Shown piece after piece: positions 26,572 through 35,426 of a DNA stretch of 64,000 nucleotides; the first letter of the stretch is position 1, and the number at the start of each line of letters is the position of its first letter. Source of the DNA: Bacteroidales bacterium (GTDB lineage Bacteria; Bacteroidota; Bacteroidia; Bacteroidales; UBA932); contig WOYW01000007.1 in NCBI GenBank assembly GCA_011620605.1, forward strand, positions 42,684 to 106,683, written 5' to 3'. Position numbers and translations under genes: made by a program. The notes below the pieces were generated by a model. That model did no database searches, had not been told where the DNA came from, and worked only from the letters and a program-made list of their open reading frames with translations.

Positions 26572-27504
26572 TTATCGGTCTAATTTCTTTCTCATTTCAG
26601 GCGGCTTCCTCATGGAATGGAATTTTGAACTCCACGGAGAATAATTTCTTCTTACCTGTTCAATGGTTAGTATGGTATTCTCTATATCGTGGACTTCAGT
26701 TTCGTTAGCGTATAAATGCAATGCCATGGATATGGCCGCAAATGTTTCTCCTGAAGTCTCGGCCAGAGATATTTTTTTGGTTTTGTTTTTGTGATAAGCA
26801 TCGGCTTTTTTCTGTGACCAGCGCAATGCAATATTTCCCGTTCCCTTGAATACCAGGAATAACATAACAAGTGACAGAAATACCACAGACATGGCCATAA
26901 CTGCCATTATCCAGCCGAAAGGATCGGTTTCTTTCATGCGTTCACTGCGTGATTTTCCGTCAAGAGAGTGGTTATTCGTGCTGGGTGATGTTCTGGACAA
27001 AACGCCCCATCCTGTATTGTCGGATCCCGTGCCGTAGGAACCTTCCCCGTCAACAAGACGTCCGTATGATTCGTTGGGTTTCAGGTCCAGAGGCAGGGAT
27101 ACCATATCCAGAATGGTGCTGCCGTCACTGCTGGTCAGAATGAGCATGCTGGATTCAGCCAGCGTGAAATTCACATGGAAAGAACCCCTGTAGGGTTTGT
27201 TGTCTGCCCAGAATAGGATATGCTGCCTGGGTTTGATCCGGGTCAGGATATCTCTGCGGGGAATGGTATACTTTTTTAAATTTTCGGGATCGTTACTCAG
27301 GTAACAACCGCCGATATCCACAGTACCGTAGCCTGTATTGAATATTTCAAACCAGCCGCTGTGTTCTCCAAAATCATCCTGGTAGTCATCCGTGTTTACA
27401 ATGAGCAATTCGTTCAACCTCAAGTCGGTCATGCTCTGTCCATAAAGGGATAACTGAAAGAGAACAAAAACCCCGGCAAGTATGAATTTTAAATATTTTT
27501 TCAT
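26572..27504 (-). CDS. Lamin-tail-domain / OadG-like gamma subunit fusion
   Basis: A 310-residue protein with an unusual layout: signal peptide (about 1-22, ending in YGQS), an extracytoplasmic lamin-tail-like beta domain (about 27-175; LRLNELLIVNTDD, GEHSGWFEIFNTGYGTVDIGGCYLS), one transmembrane helix (about 198-219) and a basic cytoplasmic tail. The helix-plus-tail part occupies the place of the small OadG/MmdD gamma subunit that assembles decarboxylase alpha with beta. The periplasmic domain has no counterpart in classical gamma subunits. Position inside the decarboxylase operon supports the assignment; sequence similarity to OadG itself is weak by eye. Confidence 0.75.
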   Translation of the reverse strand: MKKYLKFILAGVFVLFQLSLYGQSMTDLRLNELLIVNTDDYQDDFGEHSGWFEIFNTGYGTVDIGGCYLSNDPENLKKYTIPRRDILTRIKPRQHILFWADNKPYRGSFHVNFTLAESSMLILTSSDGSTILDMVSLPLDLKPNESYGRLVDGEGSYGTGSDNTGWGVLSRTSPSTNNHSLDGKSRSERMKETDPFGWIMAVMAMSVVFLSLVMLFLVFKGTGNIALRWSQKKADAYHKNKTKKISLAETSGETFAAISMALHLYANETEVHDIENTILTIEQVRRNYSPWSSKFHSMRKPPEMRKKLDR

Positions 27505-27516
27505 GAATTGTAGGGT

Positions 27517-29070
27517 TTATAAGGGAAGGTTGTCATGCTTTTTGGGAGGAAGACTCTGTTTTTTGGTGGCCAGAAGCTGCAAAGATCTGATGATCCTGAA
27601 ACGGGTGTTCCTGGGCTCGATAATATCGTCAATATATCCGTAACGTGCAGCATTATAAGGATTTGCAAATTTATCGCGGTATTCTTTTTCTTTCTGTTCC
27701 ACAAAGAGAGCCGGATCTTCGGCCTGGACCATTTCTTTTCCGTAAAGGACTTCTATGGCTCCGGAAGGCCCCATAACGGCAATTTCAGCCGAAGGCCATG
27801 CGTAATTCAGATCTCCTCCAAGATGTTTGGAGCTCATGACAATGTAGGCACCGCCGTAAGCTTTTCTTAGAATAACCGTGATCTTGGGAACGGTCGCTTC
27901 TCCGTATGCATACAACAATTTGGCCCCGTGCAGGATGACGCCTCCGTATTCCTGGTGAGTACCCGGGAGGAATCCCGGTACGTCAACCAAAGTCACCAGC
28001 GGTATATTGAAGGCATCACAAAAACGGACGAATCGTGCGGCTTTACGGGATGCGTTGATATCCAGAACCCCGGCAAGCACCCTTGGCTGATTGGCCACAA
28101 TTCCCACTGAAGTTCCGTTAAAACGGGCAAATCCCACGATAACGTTAGTGGCATATTCCTTATGTACTTCCAGGAATTTCCCGTTATCCACCAGAGTGTG
28201 GATAATCTCAAACATATTGTAAGGTTTGTTGGGGCTGTCCGGAATGATATCGTTAAGTGAATCGTCCAGGCGGTCAACAGGATCGTCGCACTCAATGCGC
28301 GGGGGTTCTTCCATGTTGTTTTGCGGGATATAACTGAGCAATTCGCGAATGAGTTCCACACCATCTTCTTCCGTATCCACCGCAAAATGGGCTACTCCGC
28401 TTTTGCTGGCATGCACGTTGGCGCCACCAAGCTCTTCCTGGGTGACGTCTTCACCCGTAACTGTTTTAACCACCTTGGGTCCGGTAAGGAACATGTAGCT
28501 GGAGCCTTTCATCATGATGGTGAAGTCTGTAAGGGCAGGGGAGTAAACTGCTCCTCCGGCACAGGGACCGAAAAGGGCAGATATCTGGGGGATCACTCCG
28601 GATCCCAGTATGTTGTTTTGAAAAATATCTCCGTATCCTGCCAGTGCATTGACACCTTCCTGTATACGTGCACCACCGGAATCATTGATCCCGATCAGGG
28701 GAGCTCCCACTTTCATTGCCTGTTCCATTACTTTACAGATCTTCATGGCCATTGTTTCCGAAAGAGACCCTCCAAAGACAGTAAAGTCCTGGGCGAAAAC
28801 ATAAACAAGCCTTCCGTCTATGGTTCCGTAACCCGTCACAACGCCGTCACCAAGGATGGTTTTTTCCTGCATCCCAAAGTTGTCACAACGGTGGGTGACA
28901 AACATGTCAAATTCTTCAAAACTGCCTTCATCCAGAAGCATAGAGATACGTTCACGTGCGGTACATTTTCCCTTTTCGTGCTGTGCATCTATGCGTTTCT
29001 GACCCCCTCCCAGGCGGGCTTTTTCACGGAGTAGGGTCAACTCCTTGATTTGTTCCAACTGATTGCTCAT
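27517..29070 (-). CDS. mmdA: Methylmalonyl-CoA decarboxylase alpha (carboxyltransferase)
   Basis: A 517-residue acyl-CoA carboxyltransferase that moves CO2 from methylmalonyl-CoA to biotin. It shows the crotonase-like double fold with [34 protein letters not shown], the oxyanion [12 protein letters not shown] and, in the second half, [18 protein letters not shown] and [10 protein letters not shown]. Propionyl-CoA carboxylase beta looks alike; the neighbouring Na+-pump subunit and epimerase favour the decarboxylase. Confidence 0.93.
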   Translation of the reverse strand: MSNQLEQIKELTLLREKARLGGGQKRIDAQHEKGKCTARERISMLLDEGSFEEFDMFVTHRCDNFGMQEKTILGDGVVTGYGTIDGRLVYVFAQDFTVFGGSLSETMAMKICKVMEQAMKVGAPLIGINDSGGARIQEGVNALAGYGDIFQNNILGSGVIPQISALFGPCAGGAVYSPALTDFTIMMKGSSYMFLTGPKVVKTVTGEDVTQEELGGANVHASKSGVAHFAVDTEEDGVELIRELLSYIPQNNMEEPPRIECDDPVDRLDDSLNDIIPDSPNKPYNMFEIIHTLVDNGKFLEVHKEYATNVIVGFARFNGTSVGIVANQPRVLAGVLDINASRKAARFVRFCDAFNIPLVTLVDVPGFLPGTHQEYGGVILHGAKLLYAYGEATVPKITVILRKAYGGAYIVMSSKHLGGDLNYAWPSAEIAVMGPSGAIEVLYGKEMVQAEDPALFVEQKEKEYRDKFANPYNAARYGYIDDIIEPRNTRFRIIRSLQLLATKKQSLPPKKHDNLPL

Positions 29071-29089
29071 TTTATATTATATTGTATAG

Positions 29090-29497
29090 TTATTCGGGTT
29101 TTTCACATAACTCGGTCAACACACCCATAGTGTCCCTTGGATGAAGGAAAGCAATATTCAATCCTTCGGCGCCTTTACGGGGATTGTTATCTATCAGACG
29201 GATCCCTTTTTGGGACAATTCATCCAGGTTCTCCTGCAATCCTTCTGTGGCAAAAGCTATATGATGCACTCCTTCTCCTTTTTTTTCCAGGAATTTTCCT
29301 ATGGGACCCTCAGGGTCGGTGCTTTCAAGTAATTCAATTTTCGTCTGTCCGGCCATAAAAAACGCCGTCCTGACTTTCTGGTCCGGAACTTCTTCAATGG
29401 CATAGCATTTTAATCCGAGTTTGGATTCATAGAGCTTAATGGCTGATTCCAGTGATCTGACAGCTATGCCTATGTGTTCAATATGTTTTATCTTCAT
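29090..29497 (-). CDS. mce: Methylmalonyl-CoA epimerase
   Basis: A 135-residue glyoxalase-fold enzyme that interconverts (R)- and (S)-methylmalonyl-CoA. Metal-binding residues are visible in HIEHIGIAV, GVHHIAFAT and LTELCE. It supplies the epimer used by the decarboxylase and is the first gene of the long minus-strand operon; TATTTTTGC-like sequence (29550-29542 on this strand) could be its -7 box. Confidence 0.94.
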   Translation of the reverse strand: MKIKHIEHIGIAVRSLESAIKLYESKLGLKCYAIEEVPDQKVRTAFFMAGQTKIELLESTDPEGPIGKFLEKKGEGVHHIAFATEGLQENLDELSQKGIRLIDNNPRKGAEGLNIAFLHPRDTMGVLTELCEKPE

Positions 29498-29590
29498 TTA
29501 ATTTCGGATTTTTTGTTCAAAGAAAATAGAATTCCAATCCTGCAAAAATAGGAAATTTATCTGAAAGGAATATCATTATGATAGATTCTT

Positions 29591-29599
29591 TACATTTGC
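29591..29599 (+). promoter_or_regulatory. -7 box before the membrane sulfatase gene
   Basis: TACATTTGC matches the -7 consensus and ends 8 bases before ATG 29608, so a transcript started here would have almost no leader. This argues against the earlier ATG at 29578. Confidence 0.5.
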
Positions 29600-29607
29600 A
29601 AACATAT

Positions 29608-31476
29608 ATGAAAAGTATATACCGACCCAAAAACTATACCGGATTTTCTTACTTTTTTTCCCTGACCAAACGTTTGTCTTTGGTATTGCTTTTATTATTG
29701 ATCAGCCGTTCAGGATTTTACATTTACAATCACTATCTTTTTCAGACAACCGCCTGGGAAGACATGCTGATGATCTACCGTGGGGGAATCCGTTTTGACC
29801 TCTCGGCGCTGTTCTATCTGAACGGTATATACCTTGTATTGGCCCTTTTGCCCTTTCCCTTCGTTTTTTCGGGGATCTACCAGAAATTCCTGAAGATCAT
29901 TTTTGTAATATTTAACGCTGCAGGATTCTTTTTCCAGCTGTTTGACTTCATTTTTTTTCGCATCCGCCTCAGAAGAATTGACTTTACTTTCTTCAGGGAA
30001 TTTGCGGGAGATACAAATCTGGAAAACATTTTCCTGGAGGGGCTGCAGGAGTATGTCATGTTTTTCCTAATATGGTTGGGCATTGTTTTTATACTATGGT
30101 TTCTATACGGACGTGTGTTTTACCCGTTGCGCCCGGCCTTTACCTTCAGGTATTTTACTAACAGAGCGGTTGTGTTGTGTCTGGCTTTGTTGATAGCAGT
30201 AGCGGCCATACGGGGGGGAACGGACAGGACCACGAGACCCATAACTTTAGGAAACGCAACCGCATACGTTTCCCGGCCCATGGAAGCGGCTATAGTGCTG
30301 AACACGCCTTTTTGCATCATCCGCACACTGGGGAAAAGCGGTGTTGAAAAACTCAGTTTCTTTAAAGATCAAAGGGAATTATCCCGGATATATTCCCCTA
30401 TACACAGGAAAGACAGCGTTTATTCATCATCCGGCGAGGAATTCCGAAAGAAGAATGTCGTCATTTTTATATTGGAGAGTTTTTCAAAAGAATATATTGG
30501 GTATCTCAATGACGGCGAAATCCAGACTTATACGCCATTTTTGGATTCCCTGATGTCGGAGTCACTGACATGTGTGGGGGCTTACGCAAATGGAAGAAAA
30601 TCCGTAGACGCTATTCCTTCCGTATTGGGAAGCATCCCCAGCCTGGAACATTCTTTTGCCTTGACACCTTATGCGTTGAACCGTGTGGAAGGGTTGGGAA
30701 ATGCTTTAAAAAGAGCAGGATATCACACCTCTTTCTTTCACGGAGCTCCCGAAGGGTCCATGGGCCTGGACGGCATGTCCCGTCATTTTGGTTTCGATAA
30801 TTATTACGGCAAAGGATCATTTGGAGAAAACAGCCTGTTTGACGGTTACTGGGGGATCTGGGACGAACCCTTCCTGCAGTTTTTTGCCCGTACGCTGAAT
30901 ACTTTTCCGGAGCCTTTTGCCACAGCGGTTTTTACCTTGTCTTCGCATCATCCTTTTGTCATACCACAAGAATACGAAGGAGTCTTTCCCAAAGGCACAC
31001 TTCCCATACATCAATGCATAGGATATGCCGATCATGCTCTGAAACGTTTTTTTGAAACAGCGAAGGATTGCCCCTGGTATAACAATACGCTTTTTGTGCT
31101 GGTAGCTGACCATGGCATCTTTTCCCTGATCCATCCGCAATACCAGACAGATATTGAAAGTATGGCCATCCCTGTTGTGTATCACGATCCCCTAGGTGTC
31201 ATGGCAGAAAAAGGTCGAATATACGATCAATACACACAACAGATTGACATTATGCCTACCGTGTTGGATATGCTGGATCATCCATACTCCTTTTTTGCTT
31301 TCGGAAGGAGTATACTGGACACGCTGACCACACCGTTTGTCGTTAATTATCCTTCCGGTTGGAATATACTCAGGGATGAAAAAGAAAAAGAGCCCTCCAA
31401 TGAGCTCTTTTTGAAAGCTTTCCGTCAGCAATACAACAACAGGCTGGTGGAAGACCGGCTTACGGTAGAAGATTAA
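29608..31476 (+). CDS. LTA-synthase-family sulfatase-fold membrane protein
   Basis: About 622 residues with five N-terminal transmembrane helices (within about 1-210) and an extracytoplasmic alkaline-phosphatase-fold domain. Metal/catalytic marks are FILESFSKEY, the putative nucleophile serine in NGRKSVDAIPS, and LVADHGIF. Relatives transfer phosphoglycerol or phosphoethanolamine, or hydrolyse such esters, on envelope glycans or lipids; Gram-negatives lack lipoteichoic acid, so the acceptor here is unknown. An inverted repeat with terminator shape sits inside its 3' part (31385-31412). The stop overlaps yebC by 4 bases. Confidence 0.85.
   Translation: MKSIYRPKNYTGFSYFFSLTKRLSLVLLLLLISRSGFYIYNHYLFQTTAWEDMLMIYRGGIRFDLSALFYLNGIYLVLALLPFPFVFSGIYQKFLKIIFVIFNAAGFFFQLFDFIFFRIRLRRIDFTFFREFAGDTNLENIFLEGLQEYVMFFLIWLGIVFILWFLYGRVFYPLRPAFTFRYFTNRAVVLCLALLIAVAAIRGGTDRTTRPITLGNATAYVSRPMEAAIVLNTPFCIIRTLGKSGVEKLSFFKDQRELSRIYSPIHRKDSVYSSSGEEFRKKNVVIFILESFSKEYIGYLNDGEIQTYTPFLDSLMSESLTCVGAYANGRKSVDAIPSVLGSIPSLEHSFALTPYALNRVEGLGNALKRAGYHTSFFHGAPEGSMGLDGMSRHFGFDNYYGKGSFGENSLFDGYWGIWDEPFLQFFARTLNTFPEPFATAVFTLSSHHPFVIPQEYEGVFPKGTLPIHQCIGYADHALKRFFETAKDCPWYNNTLFVLVADHGIFSLIHPQYQTDIESMAIPVVYHDPLGVMAEKGRIYDQYTQQIDIMPTVLDMLDHPYSFFAFGRSILDTLTTPFVVNYPSGWNILRDEKEKEPSNELFLKAFRQQYNNRLVEDRLTVED
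31385..31412. terminator. Bidirectional terminator-like hairpin inside a coding sequence
   Basis: AAAAAGAGC (31385-31393) and GCTCTTTTT (31404-31412) form a perfect 9-bp stem with a 10-base loop, with T-runs on either strand. It lies within the last 31 codons of the sulfatase gene and 61 bases beyond the yebC stop, so it could end the yebC transcript; on the plus strand it would sit before the stop codon of its host gene. Confidence 0.5.
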
Positions 31477-32192
31477 GCCATGTTGGTATAAACGTTTTGA
31501 ACGTCATCGTCTTCTTCTATACGTTCCAGCAATTTTTCTATGTCCGCCTTTTCTTCCGGGGACAATTCTTTCATTTCCCCGTTTACAATACGGTCAAAAC
31601 CTCCTCTGACCAGTTCCAGATCCTTTTCTTCTATGTATTTTTGCAGCGAACCGTAGGATTCAAAACTGCCGTATATCACAATCTCTTCATCTTCCTCGTC
31701 CAGGAAGACTTCTTCTCCTCCGTAATCTATCAGTTCCAGTTCCAGCTCTTCCAGGTTAACGGGATATTTTGATTTGACATGAAAGACGCATTTGTGGTCA
31801 AACATGAATTCAACGCTGCCCGATGTGCCCAGATTCCCGCCGGCCTTATTAAAATAGGAACGGATATTAGCCACTGTCCTGGTGGTATTGTCGGTAGCGG
31901 TTTCAATGAGAATGGCTACGCCGTGTGGCCCGTATCCTTCGTAAACGACTTCCTTGTAGTCTCCCCTGTCTTTTTCGTCGGCTCTGCGAATGGCCCGTTC
32001 AATATTGTCTTTGGGCATATTCTCGGAACGGGCGTTCTGAATGATCGCCCTAAGCCGGGGATTGTTTTCGGGGTCCGTGCCGCCTTGTTTGGCAGCTATG
32101 GTTAACTCTTTGCCCAAACGGGTAAAGGTACGGGACATATTGCCCCAACGTTTTAATTTTCTTGCCTTCCTGTATTCAAATGCCCTTCCCAT
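31473..32192 (-). CDS. YebC/PmpR-family protein
   Basis: A 239-residue TACO1/YebC-family protein. It begins MGRAFEYRKARKLKRWGNMS, contains NPRLRAIIQNARSENMPKDNIERAI and VYEGYGPHGVAILIE, all family signatures. Members act as transcription regulators or help ribosomes through proline-rich stretches; which applies here is unknown. It follows the TPR gene by 11 bases and is probably in one transcript with it. Confidence 0.94.
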   Translation of the reverse strand: MGRAFEYRKARKLKRWGNMSRTFTRLGKELTIAAKQGGTDPENNPRLRAIIQNARSENMPKDNIERAIRRADEKDRGDYKEVVYEGYGPHGVAILIETATDNTTRTVANIRSYFNKAGGNLGTSGSVEFMFDHKCVFHVKSKYPVNLEELELELIDYGGEEVFLDEEDEEIVIYGSFESYGSLQKYIEEKDLELVRGGFDRIVNGEMKELSPEEKADIEKLLERIEEDDDVQNVYTNMA

Positions 32193-32203
32193 AGATCACT
32201 TTT

Positions 32204-32902
32204 TTATTGTTCCATCAGGATTTCCAGGCGTGAAATGTATTTGTCGATCTCTACGCCCTCAATGGTCTGGGAATATTGATCCTTAATGGTCTTGTACATT
32301 ACCAGGGCACCGGCATAATCTCTCTTTTCTTCCAGAAGGATACCGGCTTTTTTATAATAAGCTGCAGCATAGGCATTGTCCCTGTACTGAGCTGCTTTTT
32401 TGTACCATGAAAGTGCGTTGTCAAGATCATCAAGGCCAGCGTAGGCATCACCTATATTGCAATAAGCACGTGCCTGAATGATCTCATCTCCAGATTTGTA
32501 TTTTTTCAGGTATTCAATGGCTTCAGCGTAATTCCCCAGGCGCAGTTCACTGACTCCTGCATAAAAATATACAACCTTTCCCGGAAGTGCCTTGTATTCG
32601 TCAACAATGTCTTTAAACCCAAGTACGTTCCCGTCTCCGTTAAGAGCCAGGTCAAAGGAATCAGCCCTGAAATAACTTTCAGCCGGGAACATTTGTGCCA
32701 GGGCTTCCTGTCGGCGGGGTTCCCGGATAAGTTTCATATATCCGAAACCCAGGCCCAGCAGGACCACAATACCCGTGGCGGAATAGATCAGGTGTTTTTT
32801 GTACTTGCCCAGAAATTCTTCTGTTTTGCTGATGGCTTCGGCAACTGCTGCCGGATCTTCTTTCTTCTGTCTATGCTTTGCGCTAGTATTCTTTTTTGAC
32901 AT
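32204..32902 (-). CDS. Membrane-anchored TPR protein
   Basis: A 232-residue protein with a basic cytoplasmic start, one transmembrane helix (about 38-57, LIYSATGIVVLLGLGFGYM) and a C-terminal run of tetratricopeptide repeats (about 105-230). The topology resembles YfgM-type periplasmic chaperone helpers but family membership is not certain. Upstream on the minus strand TATATTTGC (32930-32922) is a good -7 box, divergent from recF. Confidence 0.8.
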   Translation of the reverse strand: MSKKNTSAKHRQKKEDPAAVAEAISKTEEFLGKYKKHLIYSATGIVVLLGLGFGYMKLIREPRRQEALAQMFPAESYFRADSFDLALNGDGNVLGFKDIVDEYKALPGKVVYFYAGVSELRLGNYAEAIEYLKKYKSGDEIIQARAYCNIGDAYAGLDDLDNALSWYKKAAQYRDNAYAAAYYKKAGILLEEKRDYAGALVMYKTIKDQYSQTIEGVEIDKYISRLEILMEQ

Positions 32903-32942
32903 AGGTCTGTGTTTTGAGGCGGCAAATATACGTAAAATTTGC

Positions 32943-32951
32943 TATGTTTGC
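32943..32951 (+). promoter_or_regulatory. -7 box of recF
   Basis: TATGTTTGC fits TAnnTTTGC and ends 21 bases before the recF ATG. Confidence 0.5.
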
Positions 32952-32972
32952 ATATTTGTTGAACGAATCTCT

Positions 32973-34079
32973 ATGTATTTATCCCGATTGTTGCTATCTC
33001 ATTTTAAAAACATTGGTGAGGCATCTTTGACCTTTTCCCCGGGCATTAATGTATTGTACGGGGATAATGGGGAAGGAAAGACCAATTTGCTGGACAGCCT
33101 GTATTACCTGAGCGTCTGTAAAAGCTCCCTGGGCATCCCGGACAGGGATGTTATAGGGTATGAATATCAGGACACCACACTTTTGGGGAAATATGTCATG
33201 GGGAATGCCTTAACAGAAAAAATATCCTGTGCCGTTAACCGTCAGGGAGAAAAAGTATTCAAACGGAACGGAAAGCGTTACGAAAAATTATCGGCACACG
33301 TAGGTCTTATCCCGGTGGTCATGGTTTCACCCCAGGATACATCACTTGTATACGGTTCCGGGGAAGAACGCCGGAAATACCTGAATTTTCTTCTTTCACA
33401 AACAGAGCCGGATTACCTTCAGACCGTTCTGGAATACAAGAAACTGCTTCACCAGAGAAACAAACTTCTTAAATCGGATCACCTTTCTGGCGATGTGATG
33501 GAAGCTTTGGATAATTCGTTATCGGTACGTGCAGATCTGATATATAATAAAAGGAAAGAATTGTGCCGTTTGCTGCACCCTCACGTGATCCATTATTACA
33601 GGCTGCTCTCGGCAGGGAAGGAACAGGTGGATCTGAGGTATGATTCGGACCTGAATCACGGAGACATGGCCGGTTTGTTGAAAAAGAACAGGCAGAAAGA
33701 CAGGATGTTGCAATATACAGGCACCGGAATACAGCGGGACGACGTGCAATTTTCACTGGAAGGTCATCCGCTGAAAGTGTGCGGGTCCCAGGGACAGCAG
33801 AAAACATACCTGCTGGCACTAAAACTAGCCCAGTTCGCATTGATCCGGCAAATGAAGGAACTGGCTCCCATTCTTTTACTGGACGATGTATTTGATAAAC
33901 TGGATGCCCGGCGGGTGTCACATTTGCTGCATTTGGTAGTGGAAGACGGTTTTGGCCAGATATTACTGACAGACAGCAATAAGGTCAGGATAGAGGACTT
34001 GATCCATGCCCTGGGAGAGCCCCATACCATATACAGTGTAAAAGGAGGCGTTTTCACGCATGAAAAGACAAAAGACTAA
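32973..34079 (+). CDS. recF: DNA replication/repair protein RecF
   Basis: SMC-like ATPase that loads RecA at gaps, 368 residues from ATG 32973. Walker A is GDNGEGKTNLL at 30-40, the ABC-type signature CGSQGQQKTYLLALK and Walker B ILLLDDVFDKLD lie near the C-terminus. Earlier starts in the same frame would overlap the divergent TPR gene and its promoter. The following dciA-like gene begins 20 bases before the recF stop. Confidence 0.95.
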   Translation: MYLSRLLLSHFKNIGEASLTFSPGINVLYGDNGEGKTNLLDSLYYLSVCKSSLGIPDRDVIGYEYQDTTLLGKYVMGNALTEKISCAVNRQGEKVFKRNGKRYEKLSAHVGLIPVVMVSPQDTSLVYGSGEERRKYLNFLLSQTEPDYLQTVLEYKKLLHQRNKLLKSDHLSGDVMEALDNSLSVRADLIYNKRKELCRLLHPHVIHYYRLLSAGKEQVDLRYDSDLNHGDMAGLLKKNRQKDRMLQYTGTGIQRDDVQFSLEGHPLKVCGSQGQQKTYLLALKLAQFALIRQMKELAPILLLDDVFDKLDARRVSHLLHLVVEDGFGQILLTDSNKVRIEDLIHALGEPHTIYSVKGGVFTHEKTKD

Positions 34080-34350
34080 AACATTACAGGAGGTGCTTGA
34101 CCAGACCCTGGAAGAAACAGGTTTACGGGAAGGATTGGAAATACTGTGTTTGCATCATGCCTGGGACGAACTCATAGGCGAAACGGCTGCCCGCGAATGT
34201 GGGGAACGTTCTTTCCGGGACGGGGTTTACACCGTCAGGATCAAATCATCCGTTCTGCGTTGCCAGCTGGACATGCAGAAAACCTTTCTGATGGGAAAAC
34301 TCAATGCCATTCTGAAAAAACCCGTTGTGAGCGAACTCATCATACGTTGA
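34060..34350 (+). CDS. DUF721/DciA-like protein
   Basis: A 96-residue protein of the DUF721 family, to which the replicative-helicase loader DciA belongs; the family part runs from QEVLDQTLEETGLREGL to the C-terminal VYTVRIKSSVLRCQL. Location directly after recF suits a replication role. Overlaps recF by 20 bases and precedes pdxB by 2. Confidence 0.82.
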   Translation: MKRQKTKTLQEVLDQTLEETGLREGLEILCLHHAWDELIGETAARECGERSFRDGVYTVRIKSSVLRCQLDMQKTFLMGKLNAILKKPVVSELIIR

Positions 34351-34352
34351 CC

Positions 34353-35426
34353 GTGAACAGCATACCACATATTATCGCAGACGATCAGATCCCTTTCCTG
34401 GATAGTATCCCTTCCCGGCTGGCCCGGATAACCCGACTTCCCGGACATCTGATTGACAAGGAAACCATACATGCGGCCGATGCACTCATTGTCCGTACCC
34501 GAACACGGTGCGATGCCTTCCTTCTGGAAGGCAGTTCCGTTTCTTTTATAGGATCGGCAACCATAGGGACGGACCATATTGACATACCGTATTGTGAATC
34601 ACGCGGCATAACGGTGGTCAATGCGCCCGGTTGTAATGCCGGGGCTGTCATGCAATACATTTTCACAGCCTTGACAGCATGGGCCGCAAAGAGAAACGAG
34701 GATCTTTGCGGCAAAACGCTGGGTGTTGTGGGTGTGGGAAATGTGGGGAAAAAAGTGGTCCGCCTGGCCGAACATCTTGGCTTGAAAACCCTTTTGAACG
34801 ATCCCCCGCGCGCTCTTGCCGAGGGCTCCGCCGGTTTTGTTGAACTTGCCGAGTTGATCACACATTCCGATATCGTCACCCTGCATGTTCCCTTGGCACG
34901 GGATACATACTGTATGGCAGACCGGGCGTTTTTTTCTTCCATGAAGAAAGGTGCCTGCCTTGTGAATACCTCTCGCGGTGAAGTAGTGGATGAAGAAGCA
35001 TTGAAAAATGCCGAAAAAGATCTGGGTGGGATTATCCTAGATGTATGGCATAACGAACCGCATATTGACACAGAGACCCTTAAGATCACAGATATAGCCA
35101 CGCCCCATATAGCCGGTTATTCTCTGGAAGGAAAGAGAAATGCATCACAAACGGTGATTCGTGCGCTGGCAGGACATTTTGGGTGGAAAGAACTGGAAAA
35201 TCATTGTATTGATCTGCCCCCGGCTTCGGATGTCCCTGCAGATTTGCTTTTTACCCAATGTTTTCCTATATTTGTTGAAGATAAACAGTTGCGAAGTGCT
35301 CCCCATCTGTTTGAGACATTCAGAAAAAATTATGTCTTTAGAAGGGAATGGACACCGGAACAATACAGGCATCTGACTTTATGTTTACCAGGAAAGATCA
35401 GGAATTCATTGAGCATAACGGATTGA
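34353..35426 (+). CDS. pdxB: 4-phosphoerythronate dehydrogenase
   Basis: NAD-dependent D-2-hydroxyacid dehydrogenase of the DXP-dependent vitamin B6 pathway, 357 residues. NAD loop GVVGVGNVGKKVV near residue 128, catalytic region NTSRGEVVDEEAL and the histidine in ATPHIAGYSLEGK; the C-terminal about 100 residues are the PdxB dimerisation domain. It starts with GTG 34353, two bases after the dciA stop; the longer in-frame reading upstream lies inside dciA and is spurious. Confidence 0.9.
   Translation: MNSIPHIIADDQIPFLDSIPSRLARITRLPGHLIDKETIHAADALIVRTRTRCDAFLLEGSSVSFIGSATIGTDHIDIPYCESRGITVVNAPGCNAGAVMQYIFTALTAWAAKRNEDLCGKTLGVVGVGNVGKKVVRLAEHLGLKTLLNDPPRALAEGSAGFVELAELITHSDIVTLHVPLARDTYCMADRAFFSSMKKGACLVNTSRGEVVDEEALKNAEKDLGGIILDVWHNEPHIDTETLKITDIATPHIAGYSLEGKRNASQTVIRALAGHFGWKELENHCIDLPPASDVPADLLFTQCFPIFVEDKQLRSAPHLFETFRKNYVFRREWTPEQYRHLTLCLPGKIRNSLSITD

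Noticed and set aside
32799..32972. Extended recF start
   Set aside because: It would run through the divergent TPR gene and promoter; the family starts at MYLSRLLLSHFKNIG.
34146..34352. Extended pdxB start inside the dciA gene
   Set aside because: Those 69 codons are the other frame of the DUF721 gene; PdxB proteins begin near the GTG at 34353.
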